Part shown: piece after piece, positions 1 through 6,460 of the stretch
Layout of the letters: every line of letters begins with the position of its first letter
Position numbering within the stretch: the first letter of the stretch is position 1
Made by a program: the position numbers and the translations under genes
Notes under the pieces: model-generated
Databases searched by the model: none
Seen by the model: only the letters and a program-made list of their open reading frames with translations
What the model was told of the DNA's origin: nothing
NCBI GenBank assembly: GCA_030832365.1
Contig: JAURJF010000008.1
Location: forward strand, 1-19,761
Source of the DNA: Candidatus Nanopelagicales bacterium
GTDB taxonomy: Bacteria > Actinomycetota > Actinomycetes > Nanopelagicales > Nanopelagicaceae
DNA length: 19,761 bases
Direction: 5' to 3'

Positions 1-225
1 TTCTAGATTAATCTCAATCTTCTTGCAATAACCTGCCAAGGATTCATCAACTGCGTTATCAATAATCTCCCAGAGGCAGTGCATAAGGCCGCGCCCATCG
101 GTTGAACCGATATACATTCCTGGGCGCTTACGAACAGCATCAAGACCTTCTAATACTGAGAGATCTTTTGCTGAGTAAGACTTTTCTACGCTGCGCACCT
201 GATCTGCGCTTTGAGTCTCTGCCAC
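1..225 (-). CDS. parE: DNA topoisomerase IV subunit B, N-terminal fragment
   Basis: This is the first 75 codons of a type IIA topoisomerase ATPase subunit, cut by the window edge. It begins at a GTG at 223-225; an in-frame TAG lies five codons further upstream. The GHKL ATPase start is clear: VLEGLDAVRKRPGMYIGS, then GLMHCLWEIIDNAVDE, whose Asn in the DNAVDE stretch binds Mg-ATP. The wording RGLMHCLWEIIDN fits actinobacterial ParE-type subunits better than GyrB, which usually reads GLHHLVWEVVDN. ParE next to the principal sigma factor and a DUF7455 gene is a common actinobacterial arrangement. It is transcribed away from the DUF7455 gene. No good ribosome binding site precedes the GTG, so a short or absent leader is possible. 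Confidence 0.88.
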   Translation of the reverse strand, partial: MAETQSADQVRSVEKSYSAKDLSVLEGLDAVRKRPGMYIGSTDGRGLMHCLWEIIDNAVDESLAGYCKKIEINLE

Positions 226-414
226 GATGGGCAAGGGTATCTATGAGATCCAAGGAGCCTCTTAATACGCGCCGAGTGGGGTGAGGATTTCGATTTTCAG
301 TGAATAAAGTCATCAATTATGAGAAAAAACTTTGATTTCGACCTGCGGGGAATAAGCAAGAGGTGGTTTGATGTTCCACTAGAACCAAACGAGTATAGGA
401 AAGGTTGGCCAGAA

Positions 415-633
415 ATGACCGATAATCTATTGCTTACGTCATCTCCCCTTAGCGCTCTTGATCGCTGTGATCGCTGTGGAGCGCAGGCTTATGTTCGTGC
501 GGTTATGGCTAATGGATTTGAATTACTTTTCTGTGCTCATCATGCTAAAAAATACCAAGATGGGCTAGCAAGCGCAGCTGCTCGCATCGATGATGAAACT
601 GAGCGTCTTAGCGCAGAATCAACGGCGAAATAA
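415..633 (+). CDS. DUF7455 small zinc-ribbon-like protein
   Basis: A 72-residue protein beginning MTDNLLLTSSPLSALDRCDR. Two cysteine/histidine pairs, CDRCG near residue 17 and CAHH near residue 45, suggest one bound metal, probably zinc. The core (CDRCGAQAYVRA, ELLFCAHH, a helical tail DDETERL) is the actinobacterial DUF7455 family; its function is unknown. The frame is open back to an ATG at 319, but family members start at the MTD position and a purine-rich AGGAAAGG lies about 10 bases before this ATG, so I chose 415. The family usually sits beside sigA and parE, as here. Its 3' end overlaps the convergent oxidoreductase gene by 26 bp. Confidence 0.82.
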   Translation: MTDNLLLTSSPLSALDRCDRCGAQAYVRAVMANGFELLFCAHHAKKYQDGLASAAARIDDETERLSAESTAK

Positions 634-1954
634 GTTTTGAGACCAGACTGGGTCTTCCAGTTCTAGCCTCCTCTTTATCTGCGATTCCACTTAATTTCAC
701 TAGCGAGTTAACTGCCAAGTAACGAAGCGGCTCTATCTCCCACTTTCTAATCTTGTCGTTAACAAAGTGAAGATTACTTATCTCACTCTCTCTGCCAGCA
801 ATTAACTCTGCCAATATCTTGCTAGCTAAATAACTCATAGTCACGCCATCTCCTGCATATCCACCTAGGCGGCCATATCCAGTTGCTTTATCAAATTGCA
901 CATATGGTTCCCAATTACGTGTAATTGCCACTGCCCCGCCCCAAGCATGAGTAAATTTAACGCTCTCTAAAACTGGAAACCAACGCTTAGCCATTCTCTC
1001 CAAGCTTTGATGAACAGAGTTAGTCATTTCCTTCGCTTCAATAAGCTTTGATCCAAAGGGATAGCTAGCTCCACGCCCACCAATTGCTAGGCGGTTATCT
1101 GTAGTCCGCTGCGCGTAATTAACTAGATGTGTTCCTTCAGCAAAGGTGAAGCGATTCTTAACTCCGATCTGATCCCAAATCTCCTCTGGCAGAACTTCGC
1201 TAGCAATCATTAGTGAGTAGAGCGGGATAAATTCGCGCCCAGGATCTGAAAATGCCTCACTTGCTCTAATCACTATTGGAGCCTTGACTAATGAGCTATT
1301 TGCTAGGACTCCACGATCGGTATGAGTGGCAAATACCCCTTCAGCAATTACTACCCCTCTGCGCCTTAAGTATCTGGCCAGCCCCAAAACAAGTTGGAAT
1401 GGATCAACCGTTGCGCATTGCGGATTAAATAACCCCCCTCGCAATTTAGATACCTTAATTAACTCACCTATCTCACCTGCAGACTTCCATGTGTGTTCCG
1501 AATCGACGCTCTCTTCTAATCGCTTCTCTTGCGCTTTATTTCTTGCAAACATGAGCGTTCCAGATTTAACAAAACTTGCCTTGGGGGCGATCTGCCCTGC
1601 TATCTGACCAATTTCATCAATAGCGCTAAATAGCGCTTTGAAGAGATTGTTGGCGGAATCAATACCATGGCGTTTTTCAAGAGTTTTTCGATAGACCGGA
1701 TAATCAGATGAAACCCAGCCACCATTTCTTCCACTTGCTCCATAGCCAAGTGATTTTGCCTCAAAGATAACAATCGAGAGTTTAGGATCTAACTCCAATA
1801 GGTGATAGGCCGACCATAGCCCTGAGAAACCGCCACCAATTATCGCTACATCGTAAGAGTTACTAAATTCTGCCTGCTTACCGCTCTGCTTATAGCCATC
1901 TGCCCAGAGCGAGTTATTCGGCGGTAAATCCTGCATCTCGATGTGAGCCATCAC
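608..1954 (-). CDS. FAD-dependent amine/amino-acid oxidoreductase (DAO family)
   Basis: A 448-residue flavoprotein of the D-amino-acid oxidase superfamily, closest in style to gamma-glutamylputrescine oxidase (PuuB/OrdL). The FAD-binding dinucleotide fold is at residues 34-66, with IIGGGFSG as the GxGxxG loop and a Glu ending the second strand (VIFEAK). It is followed by the family signature GASGRNGGW (72-80). The C-terminal FAD motif GYAGDGVTMSYLASKI is also present. Such enzymes oxidise amines or secondary amino acids with release of H2O2; the substrate cannot be read from sequence. The start is either the GTG at 1954 or an ATG at 1936. Both lie inside the end of the CDGSH gene, so translation is probably coupled. 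It is the last gene of the sigA group and converges with the DUF7455 gene. Confidence 0.85.
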   Translation of the reverse strand: MMAHIEMQDLPPNNSLWADGYKQSGKQAEFSNSYDVAIIGGGFSGLWSAYHLLELDPKLSIVIFEAKSLGYGASGRNGGWVSSDYPVYRKTLEKRHGIDSANNLFKALFSAIDEIGQIAGQIAPKASFVKSGTLMFARNKAQEKRLEESVDSEHTWKSAGEIGELIKVSKLRGGLFNPQCATVDPFQLVLGLARYLRRRGVVIAEGVFATHTDRGVLANSSLVKAPIVIRASEAFSDPGREFIPLYSLMIASEVLPEEIWDQIGVKNRFTFAEGTHLVNYAQRTTDNRLAIGGRGASYPFGSKLIEAKEMTNSVHQSLERMAKRWFPVLESVKFTHAWGGAVAITRNWEPYVQFDKATGYGRLGGYAGDGVTMSYLASKILAELIAGRESEISNLHFVNDKIRKWEIEPLRYLAVNSLVKLSGIADKEEARTGRPSLVSKLISPLILR

Positions 1955-2105
1955 AGAATGGTTTCTCTTTAGAGTGTCCGCAGCGACAGAGAGAGAAATT
2001 CTCTTTTGTCTCTAGAACATTGCCCTCTGCATCAACGAAATCAGCGGCGCCGCTTACGCGGATCGAACCGTTGGGCTTTACATAAATTTTTGGACGATCT
2101 GACAT
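1914..2105 (-). CDS. CDGSH iron-sulfur domain protein
   Basis: A 63-residue protein with one CDGSH motif: CRCGHSKEKPFCDGSH at about residues 41-56. The three Cys and one His are those that hold a redox-active, acid-labile 2Fe-2S cluster in the mitoNEET family. There is no membrane anchor, so it should be cytosolic. The N-terminal half (KIYVKPNGSIRVSG, DAEGNVL) is the usual beta part of bacterial members. It starts 10 bases after the sigA stop. An AGGAG just before the ATG overlaps that stop codon, so it is almost certainly cotranscribed with sigA. It overlaps the following oxidoreductase by 23-41 bp. An electron-transfer or cluster-donor role for the neighbour is possible but unproven. Confidence 0.9.
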   Translation of the reverse strand: MSDRPKIYVKPNGSIRVSGAADFVDAEGNVLETKENFSLCRCGHSKEKPFCDGSHRDAGFTAE

Positions 2106-2115
2106 GAACTATCTC

Positions 2116-3528
2116 CTAATCTAGATAATCGCGTAGTACTTGCGATCTTGATGGATGGCGAAGCTTGGACATAGTTTTAGATTCAATCTGACGGATACGC
2201 TCGCGGGTAACGCCATAGACCTTTCCGATTTCATCAAGGGTCTTGGGCTGGCCATCAGTTAATCCAAAGCGCATCGCAACAACGCCGGCCTCACGCTCTG
2301 AGAGAGTATCTAGCACCGAATGAAGCTGCTCTTGAAGGAGAGTAAATGAAACTGCATCTGCAGGAACAATCGCCTCTGAATCCTCAATCAAATCACCAAA
2401 CTCTGAATCTCCCTCTTCTCCGAGTGGAGTATGAAGAGAGATTGGCTCGCGACCATACTTTTGGACCTCAACAACCTTCTCAGGGGTCATATCAAGCTCT
2501 TTTGCAAGCTCCTCAGGAGTTGGTTCGCGGCCGAGATCTTGAAGCATCTGGCGCTGAACTCGGGCTAATTTATTAATAACTTCAACCATATGTACTGGAA
2601 TACGAATAGTTCTTGCCTGATCTGCCATAGCGCGAGTAATTGCCTGGCGAATCCACCATGTTGCATAGGTTGAGAACTTATATCCCTTGGTGTAATCAAA
2701 TTTTTCTACTGCGCGAATTAAACCTAGGTTTCCCTCTTGAATTAGATCAAGAAATAGCATGCCTCGTCCGGTATAGCGCTTAGCAAGAGAGACCACAAGG
2801 CGAAGGTTTGCTTCAAGGAGATGATTCTTAGCGCGCTTGCCATCTTCAACAATCCATTCCAGCTCTCGCTTAAATGAACGCTCCATCTTCTCGCCAGAAT
2901 TCATTTTTGCCTCAGCAAATAATCCAGCTTCAATTCTCATTGCAAGTTCAACTTCAAGTTCGGCATTTAGAAGTGCTACTCGACCAATCTGCTTGAGATA
3001 ATCTTTTACTGGATCTGCAGTAGCACCTGCCGTTAATACAGTCTGAGGCGGCGCATCATCTTCTTCAGAATCCTTAAGAGTGAACTCACCCTCTTCTTTT
3101 TTAGCTTCCTCATTTAGATTAACGACTCGAACATCATTTGCGCCTTCAACAACTTCTTCCCCTGTTTCAGCAACTAACTTCTCAAGATCTTCCAGCTCAA
3201 CTTCTTCTAGCTCAACCTCTTCGCCATCAACTTTTTCAATTAACTTTTTTCCTGCAGGCTTACTAACTCCAGCAGCTGCAGCCTTTGATGCCTCAAGCTC
3301 TGCCTTCGTAGGAAAGCGGCGAGGGCCTTTCTTCTCAGCTGGCTTAGCTTTTGCTTCCCTTGCAAGCTTCATTGCTTCAAGCTCTGCCTTTGTAGGAAAT
3401 AGTCTTGGACCTTTTGACTTAGCGCTCTTCTTATCTTTCTTTGCTGGACTTTTAGCAATGCTCTTCGTGCTCTTTTTAGCAACGCTCTTTTTCTTACCTG
3501 CGTTTTTGGGCGCACGAGATACAGCCAC
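2116..3528 (-). CDS. rpoD: Principal RNA polymerase sigma factor (SigA/HrdB type)
   Basis: A 470-residue group 1 sigma-70. Residues 1-165 are a charged extension: a Lys/Ala-rich start, then an acidic stretch (about 100-160), as in actinobacterial HrdB/SigA. Region 1.2 begins at DPVKDYLKQIG (172). Region 2 runs about 238-310 with FLDLIQEGNLGLIRAVEKFD (core binding) and YKFSTYATWWIRQAI (-10 recognition and melting). Region 3 is about 311-390. Region 4 ends in the helix-turn-helix TLDEIGKVYGVTRERIRQIE (430-449), which reads the -35 element. It starts at GTG (3526-3528) with AAAGGA seven to eight bases before. The extension carries a near-perfect duplication of a 16-residue motif (residues 39-54 and 67-82). 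It heads a group with the CDGSH and oxidoreductase genes. Confidence 0.97.
   Translation of the reverse strand: MAVSRAPKNAGKKKSVAKKSTKSIAKSPAKKDKKSAKSKGPRLFPTKAELEAMKLAREAKAKPAEKKGPRRFPTKAELEASKAAAAGVSKPAGKKLIEKVDGEEVELEEVELEDLEKLVAETGEEVVEGANDVRVVNLNEEAKKEEGEFTLKDSEEDDAPPQTVLTAGATADPVKDYLKQIGRVALLNAELEVELAMRIEAGLFAEAKMNSGEKMERSFKRELEWIVEDGKRAKNHLLEANLRLVVSLAKRYTGRGMLFLDLIQEGNLGLIRAVEKFDYTKGYKFSTYATWWIRQAITRAMADQARTIRIPVHMVEVINKLARVQRQMLQDLGREPTPEELAKELDMTPEKVVEVQKYGREPISLHTPLGEEGDSEFGDLIEDSEAIVPADAVSFTLLQEQLHSVLDTLSEREAGVVAMRFGLTDGQPKTLDEIGKVYGVTRERIRQIESKTMSKLRHPSRSQVLRDYLD
3283..3414 (-). repeat. Duplicated 16-codon motif in the sigA N-terminal extension
   Basis: Two copies of a motif, KGPRLFPTKAELEAMK (residues 39-54, bases 3367-3414) and KGPRRFPTKAELEASK (residues 67-82, bases 3283-3330), agree at 14 of 16 positions and start 28 residues apart. 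The codons differ at several synonymous sites, so the duplication is not very recent or is kept by selection on the protein. The function is unknown. Confidence 0.8.
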
Positions 3529-3609
3529 GAATTAGTCCTTTGCTTTAAATTGACGAACTGTCAGAACTTCTTTTTGCCTCTAGCCTTTTGGGGAATCGGC
3601 TATGGCTAT

Positions 3610-3615
3610 ATTATA
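3610..3615 (-). promoter_or_regulatory. Possible sigA -10 element (TATAAT)
   Basis: On the minus strand a consensus TATAAT lies about 82 bases upstream of the sigA GTG. No convincing -35 hexamer is found at 16-18 bases, so the call rests on the -10 alone. The rest of the 188-bp gap between the importer and sigA shows no clear terminator or other element. Confidence 0.35.
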
Positions 3616-3716
3616 AATTGTCCACAGGGGTAAATGCACATCCAAACCACTTTATTCCTGGTTTTGCCCCAACATCTGGCTTGGAATCAGCAAGAAAGCC
3701 CAGCTCTTAAGCCCGC

Positions 3717-4466
3717 CTAGAGCCTGCCTGCTTGATGGAGGCGGCGCAAGAACTCCTTTGTCTCAACCTTTTTAGGGTTTTCCAAAATCTTCTTTGGACT
3801 TCCCCACTCCAGAATTCTTCCCTGATGCAGATAACAGAGCTCATCGGCCACCTGTTTGGCAAAACCCATCTCATGGGTGGCGAGCACCATTGTCATTCCC
3901 TCGCTCTTTAGATCTCTAACCGTGCTCAAAACTTCATTAACCAAGACTGGATCAAGGGCGCTAGTTATCTCATCAAGTAATAGCAGTCGAGGGTGCCTGG
4001 AAAGGGAGCGGATAATGGCAACTCTCTGCTGTTGACCCCCACTTAGCCGATCTGGATATTGATCAGCCTTCTCTCTTAAGCCAAACTTATTTAATAGCTC
4101 CAAAGCCTCATCTATCGCTTTCTCTTTTGCCACCTTCTGCACCTTGGTTGGAGCCAAAATCACATTTTCAAGAACTGTCATGTGAGGAAAGAGATTAAAG
4201 GATTGAAAAACCATTCCTAACTTCTTTCTCACCTCATCAGGATTTACATCAGCTGCAGAGATATCTTGCCCGTCAAGGAGTATCTGCCCATCATCTATCT
4301 GGTCAAGTAAATTAATGCAGCGAAGAAGCGTTGACTTCCCACTGCCAGATGCTCCAATAAAGACTGTGGCTTTATGCTCTAACACTTTAAAAGAAATATC
4401 TTCTAGAACTACTTCGCTTCCAAAGCTCTTTCTAACCTTCTCTAGCTGCAGCACTGCCTGACTCAT
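3717..4466 (-). CDS. Amino-acid ABC importer, ATP-binding protein (GlnQ/HisP type)
   Basis: A 249-residue nucleotide-binding subunit of the polar amino acid uptake family. Visible elements are Walker A GASGSGKST (38-46), Q-loop Gln88 in VFQSFNLFPHMTV, the ABC signature LSGGQ (141-145), Walker B LLLLDE (161-166) with catalytic Glu166, and switch His198 (LATHE). The post-Walker B sequence is DEITSALDP where most relatives have DEPTSALDP; the change keeps the catalytic Glu. No C-terminal ACT/NIL-type regulatory domain is present, unlike the methionine ATPase MetN. Its start overlaps the permease stop by 4 nt. It should energise uptake through the adjacent permease. Substrate is inferred from the riboswitch upstream of the transporter, not from this protein. 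Confidence 0.95.
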   Translation of the reverse strand: MSQAVLQLEKVRKSFGSEVVLEDISFKVLEHKATVFIGASGSGKSTLLRCINLLDQIDDGQILLDGQDISAADVNPDEVRKKLGMVFQSFNLFPHMTVLENVILAPTKVQKVAKEKAIDEALELLNKFGLREKADQYPDRLSGGQQQRVAIIRSLSRHPRLLLLDEITSALDPVLVNEVLSTVRDLKSEGMTMVLATHEMGFAKQVADELCYLHQGRILEWGSPKKILENPKKVETKEFLRRLHQAGRL

Positions 4467-5371
4467 GCTTGCCCCACTGCATTTTCTCGCTCATAAGACT
4501 TTCTAAGCATTCGATCAGTCCAGCGAGTTAAGGGAATTGTCACCAAGAGAAAAACTATTGCAGCCATTACATATGGGGTGTAATTGAAAGTCTTTGCAGT
4601 TTGAATCTGGGCAGCCCTTACCGCATCGGTAACTCCCAAAATTGAAACCAGGCCAGTATCTTTAATTAGCGCTACTAAATCATTGAGAAGCGGTGGGGTC
4701 ACTCGTTTTAGCGCTTGAGGAAGAACAACATGGCGAAGAGTCTGAAAATTACTTAAACCAAGTGATCTAGCAGCAGCTCTCTGGCTTGGGTGAACTGTAA
4801 GAATTCCCGAGCGAATAACTTCAGCAACATATGCCGAATAGGTGATAATTACTGCAAGAGTTCCTAAAACCAAAACATTATTAGTTAAACCTTTTATCTG
4901 CAGGGCTGGAATTCCAAAGCCCACTAGAAGAATTACTAGAAGCATTGGGATACCACGAAAGACATCAACATAAACTGTGGCAAGAATCCTAAATGGGGTT
5001 AATGCTGGCGATCTAGAAGTCCTAAGGAGTGCTATCGCTAAACCTATTAACGCCACAGATGTTCCTGCGATAACAGTTAGGGTGGCATTGGTAGTAAATC
5101 CAAGAAGAATTTTGGGCAGAATCTCAAAGCCATAGGCCCACTTAAAGAATGTATTTCTAAGAGTCTCCCAGCCAGGTGAGGTAACTAGTACTAAACCTAG
5201 AGTTCCAAGGACTAAGAAGCTGGAGAGGGCTGCAATTAGCGCGCTTCTTTTATTTCGCGCTCGCCTTGCTTGACGTCTTGCAAGTTCTATCTCACTTGGG
5301 CTCCAGCTACCTCCGAAGTCATAAGAAGAGGGCGCAGCTCTATTAGAGCCGCGCCCCAATTTCTTAGCCAT
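4463..5371 (-). CDS. Amino-acid ABC importer, permease (HisM/GlnP type)
   Basis: A 302-residue membrane subunit. It has an unusually long basic cytosolic N-terminus (residues 1-42, many Arg/Lys), then a first hydrophobic segment about 43-64. Further segments lie near 95-116, 132-155, 165-187, 230-250 and 265-283. The EAA loop that docks with the ATPase is at about 199-221 (AARSLGLSNFQTLRHVVLPQ). The single-gene permease would form a homodimer. No strong ribosome binding site precedes the ATG; the gene follows the lipoprotein gene after 33 bp that include a small hairpin, and it overlaps the ATPase gene by 4 nt. Confidence 0.94.
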   Translation of the reverse strand: MAKKLGRGSNRAAPSSYDFGGSWSPSEIELARRQARRARNKRSALIAALSSFLVLGTLGLVLVTSPGWETLRNTFFKWAYGFEILPKILLGFTTNATLTVIAGTSVALIGLAIALLRTSRSPALTPFRILATVYVDVFRGIPMLLVILLVGFGIPALQIKGLTNNVLVLGTLAVIITYSAYVAEVIRSGILTVHPSQRAAARSLGLSNFQTLRHVVLPQALKRVTPPLLNDLVALIKDTGLVSILGVTDAVRAAQIQTAKTFNYTPYVMAAIVFLLVTIPLTRWTDRMLRKSYERENAVGQA

Positions 5372-5388
5372 TAGCCATGCTTAGTAGT

Positions 5389-5404
5389 TTGCCGTATCTG
5401 GCAA
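5389..5404 (-). repeat. Small hairpin between lipoprotein and permease genes
   Basis: TTGCC and GGCAA arms separated by six bases can form a short stem directly after the lipoprotein stop codon. Such stems between a binding protein and its permease can limit read-through or protect the upstream message. With only five pairs this may be chance. Confidence 0.3.
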
Positions 5405-6256
5405 CTATCCAAGTACTGGCGCTCCTACAGAAGATGTTAACCATTGATCAATAATGGCTTGAAGTGTTCCACTATTAGTAATGGCATCAACTGCTCCTGA
5501 TACACATGAAGTGATGGGATTATCTTTAGATAGCAAGAGACCAAATCCTTGATCTCCAGTATCGCTGCCATCAATTTGTCCAACGATGATTCCATTTGGA
5601 ACTTCAACAGCTGAGAGATAGAAAGCAGTTGGAAGATCTACAACTAGACCATCAATCTGCTTATTCTTAAGGGCAGTAACAGCGGCAGCGTTATCGTTAA
5701 ATACCGCAGCCGATAGCCCCAGTTGACCCTCAATCACATCAAGTGAGAGAGTTGAAACAGCGGCTCCAAGCTTGGCTCCCGCATCTGCAAGTCCCTGTAG
5801 CGTTGTTACTCCATCAATCTTGCTTCCCTTGAAGGAGACGATTGCTTGATTTGATTTGTAGTAAGCAGATGAGAAATCAACAACTTGCTTGCGCTCATCA
5901 GTTATTGAATATTGCTGAAGATTGAAATCAAATGTCTTTGGTCCTGGAGCAATTGCAGCATCAAAACTGGTGCGAACCCACTTGACTGCAGACTGGTCAT
6001 AGCCAAGCTCGCTTGCAACAGCATAGGCAACTGCTGCTTCAAAGCCTTCGCCTGATTCTGGGGCATCATCGATAACCCATGGATAGTAGGCAGGTTCACC
6101 TGTTGCAATTGTTAGAACTCCTGCTTCAACTGTTGCAAGAGATTCTGGAGAGCATGTTGTTGAATCACTTGTTGCGCCTTCATCACTTGATGAAGAACAT
6201 GCTGTGATTACTAGAGCAGTGAGAAGTAAGGGAATGAATTTAAAGAGTTTTTTCAC
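5405..6256 (-). CDS. Amino-acid ABC importer, substrate-binding lipoprotein (SBP family 3)
   Basis: An extracytoplasmic solute-binding lipoprotein of 283 residues. The start is set at GTG 6254-6256 because AAGGA lies about seven bases upstream and the residues that follow form a lipoprotein signal: basic KKLFK, a hydrophobic core, then ITAC with lipidated Cys20. The frame is open upstream to 6301, but that part overlaps the riboswitch expression region. After a Ser-rich linker, the family 3 fold begins at GVLTIATGEPAYYPW and continues with GFEAAVAYAVASELGY and FDFNLQQYSITDERKQVVDFS, the typical first-lobe and hinge sequences. Proteins of this fold bind amino acids or opines; this one is predicted to bind methionine or a related sulfur compound because a SAM-IV riboswitch precedes it. 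Confidence 0.92.
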   Translation of the reverse strand: MKKLFKFIPLLLTALVITACSSSSDEGATSDSTTCSPESLATVEAGVLTIATGEPAYYPWVIDDAPESGEGFEAAVAYAVASELGYDQSAVKWVRTSFDAAIAPGPKTFDFNLQQYSITDERKQVVDFSSAYYKSNQAIVSFKGSKIDGVTTLQGLADAGAKLGAAVSTLSLDVIEGQLGLSAAVFNDNAAAVTALKNKQIDGLVVDLPTAFYLSAVEVPNGIIVGQIDGSDTGDQGFGLLLSKDNPITSCVSGAVDAITNSGTLQAIIDQWLTSSVGAPVLG

Positions 6257-6310
6257 TTTTTTTCCTTGCCTTTCGCAAATTAGGAGCTTAAGGCCTGGCA
6301 ATAGTTGTCA
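6257..6310 (-). promoter_or_regulatory. Riboswitch expression platform with sequestered ribosome binding site
   Basis: Between aptamer and start codon the minus strand reads ATTGCCAGGCCTT, then 17 bases, then AAGGCAAGGA followed by a run of A and the GTG. TTGCC can pair with GGCAA, or GCCTT with AAGGC. The first pairing abuts the AAGGA ribosome binding site. No T-run follows, so control of translation initiation is more likely than transcription termination. Confidence 0.5.
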
Positions 6311-6423
6311 GACCCGCGCTTGTCGATGCACTTTGCAATCGACCAGGTCCTCACCCGGAGCACCCCACCGCGGTGGAGGGTTGCCGTCCAGTCAGCCGGG
6401 GCTTAATGCTGGAACTCTTGACC
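6311..6423 (-). ncRNA. SAM-IV riboswitch
   Basis: A 113-nt minus-strand RNA matching the actinobacterial SAM-IV aptamer nearly base for base as I remember it. It opens with GGTCAAGAG and closes P1 with GAGGACC (four pairs, then a mismatch). P2 is CCAG/CTGG around AAGCCCCGGC. The core reads CGGCAACCCTCC, then the P3 hairpin CCACCGCGGTGG, then GGGTGCTCCGGGTGA. A 3' hairpin GTCGAT...ATCGAC follows. The terminal AAGCGCGGGTC can pair with the ACCGCG loop, as the SAM-IV pseudoknot does. SAM-IV binds S-adenosylmethionine and lowers expression of downstream genes when SAM is plentiful. It lies between ald and the lipoprotein gene, 54 bases from the latter's start, and so controls the three-gene importer. 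Confidence 0.93.
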
Positions 6424-6429
6424 TAGGGT

Positions 6430-6459
6430 GGACTTTAGAAAACTTAGAGTAAAAAGTCC
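6430..6459. repeat. Inverted repeat across the importer promoter
   Basis: GGACTTT (6430-6436) and AAAGTCC (6453-6459) form a perfect 7-bp inverted repeat with a 16-bp centre. The arms cover the -10 and -35 elements of the predicted promoter and straddle the ald stop codon. It could be an operator, or a weak terminator for ald. Confidence 0.5.
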
Positions 6460-6460
6460 A
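6432..6460 (-). promoter_or_regulatory. Promoter of the riboswitch-importer operon
   Basis: On the minus strand, TGGACT (6455-6460) and TAAAGT (6432-6437) are separated by exactly 17 bases. Each matches four of six consensus positions. A start about seven bases beyond the -10 would put the transcript end at about 6425, at the edge of the aptamer. The -35 lies inside the last codons of ald. Confidence 0.6.

Noticed and set aside
102..284. 60-codon plus-strand open frame
   Set aside because: It lies largely antisense to the clear ParE N-terminus and its translation resembles no protein I know.
319..414. 32-codon N-terminal extension of the DUF7455 gene
   Set aside because: The extra residues are not typical of the family, and a better start with a purine-rich site is present at 415.
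3080..3535. 151-codon plus-strand open frame, Ser/Phe/Ala-rich
   Set aside because: It is the antisense of the Lys/Glu/Ala-rich sigma factor extension; the bias of that repeat-like region keeps the opposite strand open.
6257..6452. Open frames on both strands through the gap before the importer
   Set aside because: This segment is fully explained by the promoter, SAM-IV aptamer and expression platform; the frames have no protein similarity I recognise.
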